NCBI RefSeq assembly: GCF_001677955.1
Contig: NZ_LELA01000055.1
Location: forward strand, 1-64,000
Direction of reading: 5' to 3'
DNA from: Chryseobacterium sp. BGARF1
Lineage (GTDB): Bacteria > Bacteroidota > Bacteroidia > Flavobacteriales > Weeksellaceae
Length of the DNA stretch: 64,000 nt
How positions within the stretch are numbered: position 1 is the stretch's first letter; each line of letters opens with the position of its first letter. The position numbers were made by a program, and so were the translations under genes. The notes under the pieces are model-generated. The model was not told the DNA's origin, did not search any database, and saw only the letters and a program-made list of their open reading frames with translations. This document shows positions 1-10,590 of the stretch, piece by piece.

Positions 1-167
1 TTGTTTTGCAACTCTAAAATGACAATTTTTAGCCAGTTTTTAGCCCATACTCTTTTTTATTATTCATTTTTTAAACAGGCTCTTAGTTCTTGAAATACTT
101 TCAGGAATTTTTTATTTTATGAAACAATAATTAAACATTTTTCCGTTGTAAAGAAAACTCAAAACCG
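1..167. other. Intergenic, no gene seen
   Basis: AT-rich stretch with stops in all frames and no recognisable RNA or repeat. It presumably holds the promoter of the OmpA-like gene, but I could not pick a convincing TAnnTTTG box. Confidence 0.5.
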
Positions 168-986
168 ATGAAATACTTTGTTTTGTTCTTTTTAATTTCA
201 ACAGGATTGAATGCGCAAATGATGATTTCTGTTTATTTTGCACACAATTCTTACGAGCTAAATCCTGTATCTAAACAAAAACTGGATAGTTTAGCACAAT
301 TAAAAACCAGGCTAAAATTCAAAATTTTTGGAAACTGCGATCCTTCTGGAACGAATGAATATAATAGTAAACTTTCGGAAAACCGTGCAAATACAGTTCG
401 TAATTATCTTCAGGATAAAATTTCAGAAAATATACAACTCATCAGTGTTGTTGGTTTGGGTGAAGAAAAACAAATCAATGACAACAGTACCGACGAACTG
501 CGTGGAAAAAACCGAAGGGTTGATATTTTTATTGAAAAAACTTTTGTTTCGAGAGAGAAAATTTCAAAAAATGCTTTGCCAAGTTTTTTAAGTACGGAAA
601 TTTCTCAGATGAAAGTAAAAGATACTTTTGCGCTTCCGAATGTCAATTTTGTTGGAGGTCGTCATGTTTGGCTTCCGAAAGGACAATCTGAGATTGTAAA
701 ACTTTTAAAAAAATTAAAAGAAAATCCTACATTAGAAATCGAATTGCAGGGACATATTTGCTGTGATTATGAAAATTTTGATGGTGAAGATTTAGATTTA
801 AAAACATTCAATCTTTCTTTTACCAGAGCCAATGCAATCAAAGAATTTCTATTGAAAAATGGAATTGATTCCAGCAGAATTACTGCAAAAGGTCTCGGTC
901 ATCTCAATCCTGTCGCATATCCCGAAGAAACGGAATTGGATAAAATAAAGAATAGGAGAGTCGAGTTGGTTTTAATTAAGAGGTAA
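168..986 (+). CDS. Secreted protein with two OmpA-like domains
   Basis: A signal peptide (about residues 1-16, ending LNAQ) is followed by two peptidoglycan-binding OmpA-C-like domains, roughly residues 20-125 and 155-272. Each carries the family pattern: an N/F-rich strand (VYFAHNSYEL; VNFVGGRHVW), a G-x-C/H turn, a SENRANTVRNYL or SFTRANAIKEFL helix, and a terminal KNRRVDIF or KNRRVELV strand. There is no beta-barrel domain, so it is probably periplasmic and touches the cell wall rather than forming a pore. The second domain has an unusual ICCDYENFDGED insertion. It stands alone; the next genes are on the opposite strand. Exact role unknown. Confidence 0.85.
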   Translation: MKYFVLFFLISTGLNAQMMISVYFAHNSYELNPVSKQKLDSLAQLKTRLKFKIFGNCDPSGTNEYNSKLSENRANTVRNYLQDKISENIQLISVVGLGEEKQINDNSTDELRGKNRRVDIFIEKTFVSREKISKNALPSFLSTEISQMKVKDTFALPNVNFVGGRHVWLPKGQSEIVKLLKKLKENPTLEIELQGHICCDYENFDGEDLDLKTFNLSFTRANAIKEFLLKNGIDSSRITAKGLGHLNPVAYPEETELDKIKNRRVELVLIKR

Positions 987-1000
987 TATTCTGATTATCT

Positions 1001-1140
1001 ATTTTTTACCACAAAAGCATCAAAAGAAATGATTGAAAGAATAGAAATTTAAAAGGTTACAAAATATTTTATCTCCTATTTTTTCAGCTTTTGAAAAGCT
1101 AATAATATGCTAAAATCTTTTAATGCTTTTGCGGTAAAAT
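1001..1140. repeat. Inverted-repeat intergenic element (CCnCAAAAGC type), copy 1
   Basis: The left arm at 1001-1027 (TTTTTTACCACAAAAGCATC then AAAAGA) pairs with 1116-1140 (TCTTTTAATGCTTTTGCGGT then AAAA), with about 90 nt between. It lies between convergent genes. A related element occurs at 16282-16396. Confidence 0.7.
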
Positions 1141-1155
1141 AAAAACATGTTTAAA

Positions 1156-2163
1156 TTATTTTTTTGATGCTTTTGAAAATGAAAACATCAGATAAAATAA
1201 AAAAGGTAAAATAAATAGGGAACCCAATAACAAAGCCCATCCTAAAGCGGAAATGGTTTTTGGTGAAGCAACATGTTCTAATAATGAAAGATGCTGCCCG
1301 TTTCCTAATAAAATAATATCAGGGTTGTGCTGATAAGTTGCTGCAACTAAAATCATAATAATCTGAAATCCAGCCAAAGCTCTTACTGGAAGTAATTTTT
1401 TCTTATGCATCGCTCTTAAAATTAAACCTAAAGCAACGGTTGCAAAACTAATAGACATCACTCCAAGATATTTTGAGAAAATCCATTTTGTTAAAGGAAT
1501 ACCAGAAAGATAGGCTGCTAAAAACACCAATAATCCCGTAATAACTACAAAAATCATTGTTTGATGTGATTTGTGAATCATTAATTCTAATTCTAATCTA
1601 TCGCTGGTTTCCCGTAAAGAAAAAATAGACGCTAAATAGGCACAAAGTGAAACGGTAAACAATCCCACCGCAACGCCGAACCAATTGAGCCAGCTGAAAA
1701 CATATAAATCTAAAAAGTTATTTGCATCAGGGTTTATCGATTGTGAAACGGTTGCAGCCGCTATTAAACCCAAGAAAAAAGGTGTTAACAAACTTGCATA
1801 ATAGAAAATCTGCGTATAAATGATCTGCCATCGGTCTTCTACCGCATCGTAATGTCTAAACGTAAATGCTGTTCCCCTTGCAATAATTCCGACAAGCATT
1901 AATACTAAAGGAATATGAAGATAAGTAGATAGCGTAGTGTATATTTCAGGAAATCCTACAAATAAAATAACAATGGCAATGATGAGCCACATGTGATTGG
2001 CTTCCCAAACAGGAGCAATCGACTCGTACATTATTTTTTCGGTGTACTTTCTGTTTTTCTTTTTGGTCATCAATTCTACGATTCCGGCTCCGAAATCTGC
2101 GCCACCCAAAATCACATAAAGACATACGGAGAGCCATAGAAAACCAATTACAACGTAGATCAT
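1156..2163 (-). CDS. cydB: Cytochrome bd ubiquinol/menaquinol oxidase subunit II
   Basis: Subunit II of the high-affinity terminal oxidase, which reduces oxygen to water with quinol electrons. The protein is 335 residues with about eight or nine hydrophobic segments. The N-terminal ILGGADFGAGIVEL and WEANHMWLI motifs are diagnostic of CydB, and length is normal for the family. Its ATG overlaps the stop of cydA by four bases (ATGA), so the two are translationally coupled. No separate small CydX subunit is visible downstream. Confidence 0.96.
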   Translation of the reverse strand: MIYVVIGFLWLSVCLYVILGGADFGAGIVELMTKKKNRKYTEKIMYESIAPVWEANHMWLIIAIVILFVGFPEIYTTLSTYLHIPLVLMLVGIIARGTAFTFRHYDAVEDRWQIIYTQIFYYASLLTPFFLGLIAAATVSQSINPDANNFLDLYVFSWLNWFGVAVGLFTVSLCAYLASIFSLRETSDRLELELMIHKSHQTMIFVVITGLLVFLAAYLSGIPLTKWIFSKYLGVMSISFATVALGLILRAMHKKKLLPVRALAGFQIIMILVAATYQHNPDIILLGNGQHLSLLEHVASPKTISALGWALLLGSLFILPFLFYLMFSFSKASKK

Positions 2164-3503
2164 GATTTTTTGTTTTTAGAATTAAACTGAGGGTCTGTAG
2201 GATCGTAAAGTTTGGGAACCATTTGTATCTGTCTTCTCAAAAGAAATATAATAATTAATGACAATGAAATAAAAATTGCTGTGAAAAAATAAAATGAATA
2301 TTGAATTCCCGGCATCGGTGTAACAGCATCAACGGTTTTCATTATTCCATAAATAATCCAGGGTTGTCTGCCGACTTCTGTGACTGTCCAACCTGCTTCC
2401 AAAGCAATATATCCGAAAGGCGTGGCAAAAAGAAATATTTTTAAAAGCCAGTTTTTATTCAACCAATCTTTTTTGAAAAAGAAAGCATAAAGATACAGAC
2501 TTCCAATACAAATCATCACAACACCAAAGAAAATCATAATCTGAAAAGCATAATGTACAACCGCAACAGGTGGCCATTCATCTCTCGGGAAATCATTCAG
2601 ACCTTTTACTTCAGCATTAAAATCATTACTCACCAAAAAGCTTAAAACTTTTGGGATTTTTATAGCATATTTAATTTCTCCTTTTTCTTCATCTGGAATT
2701 CCGCCTATTACGAAAGCTGCTCCTTTTTCAGTTTCAAAATGAGCTTCCATTGCGGCTAATTTTATAGGCTGTCTTTCGGCAACAGATTTTGCGGCAACAT
2801 CGCCACTTAAAGGTGCACCGAAAGCTCCAATCATTGCGAAAGCAGCAGCAATTCTAAATGCTTTAGTATGAAACTCCACATTTTTCTTTCGCATAATTAA
2901 AAAGGCATGAACTCCCGCAACCGCAAATCCTGTTGCACAAAAAGCGGCAACCGTCATGTGCAGTGCTTGCGGAAACCAAGCGTCATTAAACATTGCTTTT
3001 ATAGGGTCTATATTGAGGTATTGTCCATTAATATAATCAAATCCGGTTGGTGAATTCATCCATGCATTTGCCGCAACTACTAAAATTCCTGAAGCTAAAC
3101 CGCTTAAGCCCACCAAAAATCCGCAAAACCAGTGAAACCATTTGTTGAATTTATCCCAACCGTAAAGAAAAAAGCCAATGGCAATCGCTTCAATAAAAAA
3201 TGCTGTTCCTTCAAGAGAAAACGGCATTCCGAAAATAGGTCCGGCGTGTTTCATAAAACCTGGCCAGAGTAACCCTAGTTCAAACGAAAGCATCGTTCCG
3301 GAAACCGCACCGGTAGCAAAAAGAATAGCAACTCCTTTGCTCCACGCTTTGGTAAGCCCTTTATAAATTTCGTTTCCGGTTTTGAGGTACTTCCAATGGG
3401 CAAATGCCATTAAAAAAGGCATAACCATTCCAACACAGGCGAAGATGATATGAAAACCTAAAGAAAGCGCCATTTGGGCGCGTGCAGCAATAAAATCATC
3501 CAT
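2160..3503 (-). CDS. cydA: Cytochrome bd ubiquinol/menaquinol oxidase subunit I
   Basis: Subunit I carries the haems and the quinol site. The 447-residue protein has multiple membrane spans, the N-terminal SLGFHIIFACVGM segment with the axial histidine, the GRQPWIIYG motif, and a short Q-loop region typical of non-enterobacterial CydA. It starts at the ATG at 3501-3503 and is the first gene of a cydAB operon. The 230-bp gap to divergent gyrB holds two palindromes that could be redox-regulator sites. Confidence 0.97.
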   Translation of the reverse strand: MDDFIAARAQMALSLGFHIIFACVGMVMPFLMAFAHWKYLKTGNEIYKGLTKAWSKGVAILFATGAVSGTMLSFELGLLWPGFMKHAGPIFGMPFSLEGTAFFIEAIAIGFFLYGWDKFNKWFHWFCGFLVGLSGLASGILVVAANAWMNSPTGFDYINGQYLNIDPIKAMFNDAWFPQALHMTVAAFCATGFAVAGVHAFLIMRKKNVEFHTKAFRIAAAFAMIGAFGAPLSGDVAAKSVAERQPIKLAAMEAHFETEKGAAFVIGGIPDEEKGEIKYAIKIPKVLSFLVSNDFNAEVKGLNDFPRDEWPPVAVVHYAFQIMIFFGVVMICIGSLYLYAFFFKKDWLNKNWLLKIFLFATPFGYIALEAGWTVTEVGRQPWIIYGIMKTVDAVTPMPGIQYSFYFFTAIFISLSLIIIFLLRRQIQMVPKLYDPTDPQFNSKNKKS

Positions 3504-3524
3504 AAAATTTAATTTTTCAAGTTT

Positions 3525-3600
3525 AAAGTTACGGATAAAATCACGGTAACTTTATATGATTTAAAACATTACAATCAATTCAAATCTGGATTGTAACTTT
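3525..3600. promoter_or_regulatory. Overlapping palindromes upstream of cydAB
   Basis: AAAGTTAC at 3525-3532 faces GTAACTTT at 3546-3553. TTACAATC at 3569-3576 faces GATTGTAA at 3589-3596 with a 12-nt spacer. GTAACTTT recurs at 3593-3600. The placement 20-100 bp upstream of cydA suggests operator sites, but the regulator is unknown and the motifs do not match the classical Rex or FNR sites. Confidence 0.4.
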
Positions 3601-3730
3601 ATTGTTTTTTTTCTTTAAAACAAGCTTGATTTTTTAGGATAAATTCTGATACTTTATGATGGGAATTACTTTCATAAGTCGAAAAAAATCACGATATTTG
3701 TAGGTCTTTGTATTAAGCAAAGATATTTAA

Positions 3731-5671
<1,941 letters not shown>

Positions 5672-5693
5672 TCATCTTTTTAAATAATATTTC

Positions 5694-5725
5694 AAAGGCT
5701 CCATTTTATATGGAGTCTTTTTTTT
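5694..5725 (+). terminator. Rho-independent terminator of gyrB
   Basis: AAAGGCTCCAT (5694-5704) pairs with ATGGAGTCTTT (5710-5720), followed by a T run. Confidence 0.85.
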
Positions 5726-5789
5726 GTTATTAAAATTTAATAATTCTCATATTCATGATTTTATTTTAACATTTTCTTAAGATTTTTTA

Positions 5790-5797
5790 TATTTTTG
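5790..5797 (+). promoter_or_regulatory. -7 promoter box TATTTTTG
   Basis: This matches the Bacteroidota TAnnTTTG consensus and is followed 15 nt later by ATG at 5813. It overlaps an in-frame TTG at 5795, which therefore cannot be the start codon. No clear -33 TTG was found. Confidence 0.6.
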
Positions 5798-5812
5798 CGG
5801 AAAATAATAACG

Positions 5813-7708
5813 ATGATGAAATTTCTTTGTTTAGGTGCTTTTTCCTTAGCATCTATTTATTACGCACAGAATTATCCGGTATCTGAAATCAGCGATGTAT
5901 TAAAGAAAAATGCAAGTGCTGTCATCCGAAACGAAAGCACGATTTTGGAAATTAATAAAATTGACGAAATTGTTTATCGAAACTCTTCAGCTATTACAGT
6001 AATCAATAAAGATGCGGTTGGCTTTTCGCTTCCAAAAATATATTATGAAAAAGGAAATTCGGTTTCGAATATCAAAGTAACAGTGTATGATGAGAAGGGT
6101 GCAAAAATAAAAAGCTATTCTAAGAGTGATTTTACAGACGTTGCTGCCAATTCTCAAGGCTCATTTTATTCTGATAACAGAATGATGTACTTGTCTTACA
6201 CTCCTACAAACTATCCTTATACCATTGAGTTTAGCTACGACCAAAAAGACCAGAATACGGTCTTTATTCCTGATTTTACACCTTACAATGATTTTAATAT
6301 TTCTTTACAGAAAAGTAGTTTTAAAATTATCAATAAATCGGGGATCAATTTACGATCTAAGACGTATGATTCACCATTCGGATTTGCTTCTGTAAAAGTT
6401 TTAGATCAAGACGGTGGAAAATTATATACTTACGAAAATGTTCCGGCTATGGATCAGGAAGATATGGTTCCAAGTCCTAAAAAAATAGCTCCAAAAGTAA
6501 TTTTTTCTTTGGATCAATTTAATTTAGTTGGAAAAAAAGGAAATATCACTACCTGGAAAGACTTCGGGTTATGGTATTATAACAATCTTTTGACACCTGT
6601 TTCGGTTTCTACTCCGCAAATAAAATCTGAAATTGCTGCGCTTGATCTTTTTGGATCTACGGAAGAGAAAGTAAAGAAAATTTATCAGTATATGCAAAGT
6701 AAAACACGATATGTTTTCGTGGCTTTAGGAATTGGGGGCTGGCAGCCTATGATGCCGGATGAAGTTCAGAAAAAGGGGTACGGAGACTGTAAAGGTCTTA
6801 CCAATTATATGAAAACACTGCTTGATGAAGCGGGGATAAAATCTTACTATGCAATTATTAACTCTAATTCTTCGCCGATAAGCTTTGATGCTGATTTTCC
6901 AAAAATGGGAGGAAACCATGTGATATTGGTTATTCCAACAGAGAAAGGGGATATTTGGCTGGAAAATACATCTCAGGACATGGCTTATAATCATTTAAGC
7001 TTCAGTACAACTGATAGAAATGTTTTGGCTGTAAAACCTGACGGAATTGAGATCATGGAAACTCCAAGCTATTCTTCGCAACAAAGTAAAGAAAAACAAA
7101 TCTTAAATATTCAACTGCATCCTGATAAAACAATTACGGGAAATGGCAAGTTTACCTATACAGGGAATCAATATGATTTTAATTTAGTATTTGGGGGATT
7201 AGGACAGACTGAAAAAAATAATACAATAAAGAATAAACTTTCTACATTAGATTTCGAGAAAGTAGAAATGTCTGGTTTTAATAATAACAGAGATTTAGCA
7301 ATAATCGATTTTGATCTTAATTTTAAAGCTATTAATTATTCAAAAATGGTAGGTTCTAGCTATATTTTCAGAGCAGTTCCTATTTACACGAATGCAATTT
7401 ATCATAAGGATGAAAGTAGAGATCTTCCTTTTGAAAATCGCTTTTCTTATGAAGACGAATATGAGATAGTTTATAAGCTTCCTGCAGGATATATTATTGA
7501 AGAAATGCCGGAAAACGGAAATGTAAATTCAGAATTTGGTACTTATAAAATTTCTTTTGAAAAAAAAGACGATAAACTTATTGTAAAGAGGTTTTTCCAA
7601 ATGAAAAAAGGACTTCATCTTAAGGATAAATACAATGACTATGTAAGTTTCAGAAAAAAAGTAATGAATGCTGATAACTCTAAAATTTTAATTTCAAAAA
7701 AATCATAA
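5813..7708 (+). CDS. Secreted DUF3857/transglutaminase-like protein, probably active
   Basis: A signal peptide (ending YYAQ) is followed by a DUF3857 N-terminal beta domain, a transglutaminase-like papain-fold core and a DUF2569/DUF3858-like C-terminal beta domain. The core keeps the catalytic-type Cys in GYGDCKG (about residue 325) and His in GNHVIL (about 368); the third position is Glu/Asn (WLENTS) rather than the usual Asp. Probably periplasmic. Function is unknown for the family; a protease- or peptidoglycan-related role is only inference. The start is ATG 5813 (or 5816), because the longer frame runs through the promoter. It abuts its paralogue with no gap, so they form an operon. Confidence 0.8.
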   Translation: MMKFLCLGAFSLASIYYAQNYPVSEISDVLKKNASAVIRNESTILEINKIDEIVYRNSSAITVINKDAVGFSLPKIYYEKGNSVSNIKVTVYDEKGAKIKSYSKSDFTDVAANSQGSFYSDNRMMYLSYTPTNYPYTIEFSYDQKDQNTVFIPDFTPYNDFNISLQKSSFKIINKSGINLRSKTYDSPFGFASVKVLDQDGGKLYTYENVPAMDQEDMVPSPKKIAPKVIFSLDQFNLVGKKGNITTWKDFGLWYYNNLLTPVSVSTPQIKSEIAALDLFGSTEEKVKKIYQYMQSKTRYVFVALGIGGWQPMMPDEVQKKGYGDCKGLTNYMKTLLDEAGIKSYYAIINSNSSPISFDADFPKMGGNHVILVIPTEKGDIWLENTSQDMAYNHLSFSTTDRNVLAVKPDGIEIMETPSYSSQQSKEKQILNIQLHPDKTITGNGKFTYTGNQYDFNLVFGGLGQTEKNNTIKNKLSTLDFEKVEMSGFNNNRDLAIIDFDLNFKAINYSKMVGSSYIFRAVPIYTNAIYHKDESRDLPFENRFSYEDEYEIVYKLPAGYIIEEMPENGNVNSEFGTYKISFEKKDDKLIVKRFFQMKKGLHLKDKYNDYVSFRKKVMNADNSKILISKKS

Positions 7709-9646
7709 ATGAGAAATATAATAACCGTATTTTCTGTATTTTGTATAAGTACAGCTCTTTTTGCACAGGATCAAAAGTTCTTAAAGATGCCTAAATTCAA
7801 TAAAGATGATCTTAAAAAAGAAAAATCAGCAATTGATTCGAAAGCTCCTGCCGAAATCTTGTATCGCTCTATACATTATCGTATAGATAATAGCAGTGGA
7901 AATCTTATAAAAGAATATACTTACCGTGTGAAAATTTACGAAAAAGACAAATCTGAGGATTGGCACAATTTGGAGATTTCTCTTTATGAGAACAATTCCG
8001 GAGATCGTGAAGTCTTAACCAAAATGAAAGCTTTGGTATACAACCTTGAAGGAGATAATGTAATCGAAACTAAAGTTGACAAAAGCTCAAAATTTAAATC
8101 CAAAGAAAATAAATATATAACCGTTAGTAAATATGCTTTTCCTACTATAAAAAATGGCTCTATTATAGAGTATCATTATGAAGTTTTGTCACCGTTTGCA
8201 TATGAAATTCCATTAATTTATATAGAGTTAGATACTCCTTCGGTTTATACTGAATATGTTTTTGATACACCAATACAAATGTCTTACAGTGTCGATTTTA
8301 CAGGAAGTTTATTTCCTAAATATAAGATCATGAAAGAAGACGATATGTATGGATCACAACATAAAACGTATAGATTCGGCTACGACAATCTAAAAGGTTT
8401 TAAGACTGAAAAGTATGTGAAAAATAATGATAATTACAGAACGAAAATAAGAGCAGAGCTACATTCAACCTATTTTGGCAATAATCTTAAAATGTATACT
8501 TCTACTTGGGAAGATATCAGAAAAAAATTATGGGACCATGAGGATTTTGGATCGCAATACAAAAAAGATAGATTGGTAAAAGAATTGATCCCTGCAGGAA
8601 TTCTTGATGAAAAAGATGATCTCTCTAAAACGAATAAAATTTTAGATCACGTAAAGACCAACTTTACATGGAATCAGAATAATGGTATCTATGCAGAAAA
8701 CGGGATCAGAGATCTTATCAAAAATAAGACAGGAAATGATGCTGACCTTAATTTGATGTTGACGGCAATGTTCAGAAGCGCAAACATTAACGCATATCCT
8801 ATTCTTATTTCTACTGTAAGAAATGGAAACGTAAATTTAACATTTCCAAACTTAGGTAATTTTAATTATGTGATCGTAGGAGCCGAGATCAACAAAAAAG
8901 TCTATCTTTTTGATGCAACGTCGAAGCAGTCACAGCCTAATCTTTTACCATCACGAGTATGGAATGACAATGGACTTTTTGTGAAAGATGGCAAAGCAGA
9001 ACTTATTTCGCTTAATAACATTGAAGTAAGCCATAATAGCCACACAACCAAAGCAAAAATAAATACCGATGGTACCGTTTCTGGTGTTTATCAAGATCAG
9101 GATGAAGGGATGATGGCGATGAATGCAAAAGAAAGTTTTGATGAAAATCCAGATAAATATAAAAAACAATATAAAGAAAACTTTTCAGTAGATTTTGCCA
9201 ATATTAATTCTAGAACTTTGGATGGGGGGGAGTTTCGCTCTACTATGAGTTTCTCCTCAAACAACATGATCGATAATTTAGGTAAGAAAATGATCCTGAA
9301 CCCTCTTTTATTTCTGCATCAGACCAAAAATGATTTTGATCAGCAGGATGAAAGAAGATATATGATCGATTTTATTTCGCCAATAAGTAAAACTAAGGTT
9401 GTAGAAATAGAAATTCCTGAGGGATATGAAGTAGCCGATCTACCAAAAAGTAAAAAAATCGTTACTGAAGATAAAGAAATTAGCTATTCTTACACTGTAG
9501 AGAAAAAAGATAACAGGATCATAACAATTTCAGAATATAATATTGCAAGTGCAAATTATCCGAAAGAATATTATCCTGCATTCAAAAAGATCTGGAAAAC
9601 GATTTCAGATTCTGAAAGTCAGGTCATGAGTTTGATCAAAAAATAA
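7709..9646 (+). CDS. Secreted DUF3857 protein with degenerate transglutaminase core
   Basis: A paralogue of the preceding gene with the same three-part layout and a signal peptide ending LFAQ, 645 residues. In the core the position of the catalytic cysteine reads KTGNDADLN (about residue 346), with Ala in place of Cys, and the His strand reads NFNYVIVGAE without His; the Asp strand (LFDATSK) is kept. It is therefore probably catalytically inactive, a binding or partner protein. Translation starts directly after the stop of the first gene. The transcript ends at the hairpin at 9669-9696. Confidence 0.8.
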   Translation: MRNIITVFSVFCISTALFAQDQKFLKMPKFNKDDLKKEKSAIDSKAPAEILYRSIHYRIDNSSGNLIKEYTYRVKIYEKDKSEDWHNLEISLYENNSGDREVLTKMKALVYNLEGDNVIETKVDKSSKFKSKENKYITVSKYAFPTIKNGSIIEYHYEVLSPFAYEIPLIYIELDTPSVYTEYVFDTPIQMSYSVDFTGSLFPKYKIMKEDDMYGSQHKTYRFGYDNLKGFKTEKYVKNNDNYRTKIRAELHSTYFGNNLKMYTSTWEDIRKKLWDHEDFGSQYKKDRLVKELIPAGILDEKDDLSKTNKILDHVKTNFTWNQNNGIYAENGIRDLIKNKTGNDADLNLMLTAMFRSANINAYPILISTVRNGNVNLTFPNLGNFNYVIVGAEINKKVYLFDATSKQSQPNLLPSRVWNDNGLFVKDGKAELISLNNIEVSHNSHTTKAKINTDGTVSGVYQDQDEGMMAMNAKESFDENPDKYKKQYKENFSVDFANINSRTLDGGEFRSTMSFSSNNMIDNLGKKMILNPLLFLHQTKNDFDQQDERRYMIDFISPISKTKVVEIEIPEGYEVADLPKSKKIVTEDKEISYSYTVEKKDNRIITISEYNIASANYPKEYYPAFKKIWKTISDSESQVMSLIKK

Positions 9647-9668
9647 ACGATTGTTTATACTAATTTTT

Positions 9669-9696
9669 AAAACCATTCATTTTGTGAATGGTTTTT
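9669..9696 (+). terminator. Terminator of the DUF3857 operon
   Basis: AAACCATTCA (9670-9679) pairs with TGAATGGTTT (9685-9694), followed by T residues. A possible TTG start for the next gene lies inside this hairpin and is rejected. Confidence 0.8.
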
Positions 9697-9721
9697 GCAT
9701 TCTAGTCGAAAAATAATTATT

Positions 9722-10546
9722 ATGAAAAATAAAGCTGTATTGATCTTGTTCTCAATAACTTTTCTTTTGACTGCCTGCAAAAAAACAGGATCAGATAAAG
9801 TTGATACAAAAACTGAGAATAAAAGTCCTGAAAAATTTACAATAGATTCTCTTAAAGTAAATGATTCTTTGAAGATCACCGATAAATTGTCTGTAAATTA
9901 TGCTTCAAAAGTATTGGTGTTCCCTACTTTAAAAGATAAAGCCCTTTTAGACAGTATTTATTACGATAAAACAGGAATTACTGATTACTCAAAACAAGGA
10001 TTACAAAATTTTTTAAATAAAGATAAAGCTGAGTTTGTTTCATCGGTAAAAGAAGACAGTAAAGAATGGATCTCCGATATTCAGAATCCGCAAAACTGGG
10101 AAGCTGGCTCGTTTATGAAACTGATCTCACAAAACGATGATTTTCTTCAGATCGAATACTTACATACTTCTTACCAGGGTGGAGCGCATGGTAATTATTC
10201 TTTCGATACAAGAGTTTTCGATTTAAAAAACAAAAAAAAATTAGATTTAAAAGATATCACCACAATACCTAAAGCAAAACTGGAAGAGCTTTTAATGAAT
10301 AATATTGATAAACTTCCGAGCGGAACCACCGATACTGATGGTCCGGTTAAAAATTCAGATATGCTTTTGGTGGATGTAATTCCGGCAAACAAAGATTTTT
10401 ATTTTGATGAAAAGAATTTATATTTTCACTACAGTCCTTATGAAATTGCAGCTTTTGCAGCCGGAGATATTGTAATTCCTGTCTCTTGGAAAGAGCTCGA
10501 CGGAACAATTGATCCGGAATTTAAAAAGAGAATGAAAATTAACTAA
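9722..10546 (+). CDS. Lipoprotein with DUF4163/DUF3298 (RsiV/PdaC-like) domains
   Basis: The N-terminus FSITFLLTACKK is a lipoprotein signal with Cys in a LTAC lipobox. The body resembles the DUF4163 plus DUF3298 pair of RsiV-like extracytoplasmic proteins: the central LHTSYQGGAHGNYSFDTRVF segment is the hallmark and DLKDITTIP follows. The C-terminal FHYSPYEIAAFAAGDI motif is also typical of DUF3298. 274 residues from ATG 9722; an upstream TTG lies in the preceding terminator. Likely anchored in an outer or inner membrane leaflet. Its ligand is unknown; lysozyme binding is known only for distant RsiV relatives. Confidence 0.78.
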   Translation: MKNKAVLILFSITFLLTACKKTGSDKVDTKTENKSPEKFTIDSLKVNDSLKITDKLSVNYASKVLVFPTLKDKALLDSIYYDKTGITDYSKQGLQNFLNKDKAEFVSSVKEDSKEWISDIQNPQNWEAGSFMKLISQNDDFLQIEYLHTSYQGGAHGNYSFDTRVFDLKNKKKLDLKDITTIPKAKLEELLMNNIDKLPSGTTDTDGPVKNSDMLLVDVIPANKDFYFDEKNLYFHYSPYEIAAFAAGDIVIPVSWKELDGTIDPEFKKRMKIN

Positions 10547-10550
10547 TATT

Positions 10551-10578
10551 AATGCTTCCAAATCAGGAAGCATTTTTT
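10551..10578 (+). terminator. Terminator of the DUF3298 lipoprotein gene
   Basis: AATGCTTCC (10551-10559) pairs with GGAAGCATT (10566-10574), followed by TTTT. An in-frame ATG at 10552 for the next gene is inside the hairpin. Confidence 0.8.
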
Positions 10579-10585
10579 ACTTTTG
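10578..10585 (+). promoter_or_regulatory. -7 promoter box TACTTTTG
   Basis: A TAnnTTTG match only 5 nt before ATG 10591. If used, it gives an almost leaderless message for the kinase gene. Confidence 0.5.
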
Positions 10586-10590
10586 TGGCA

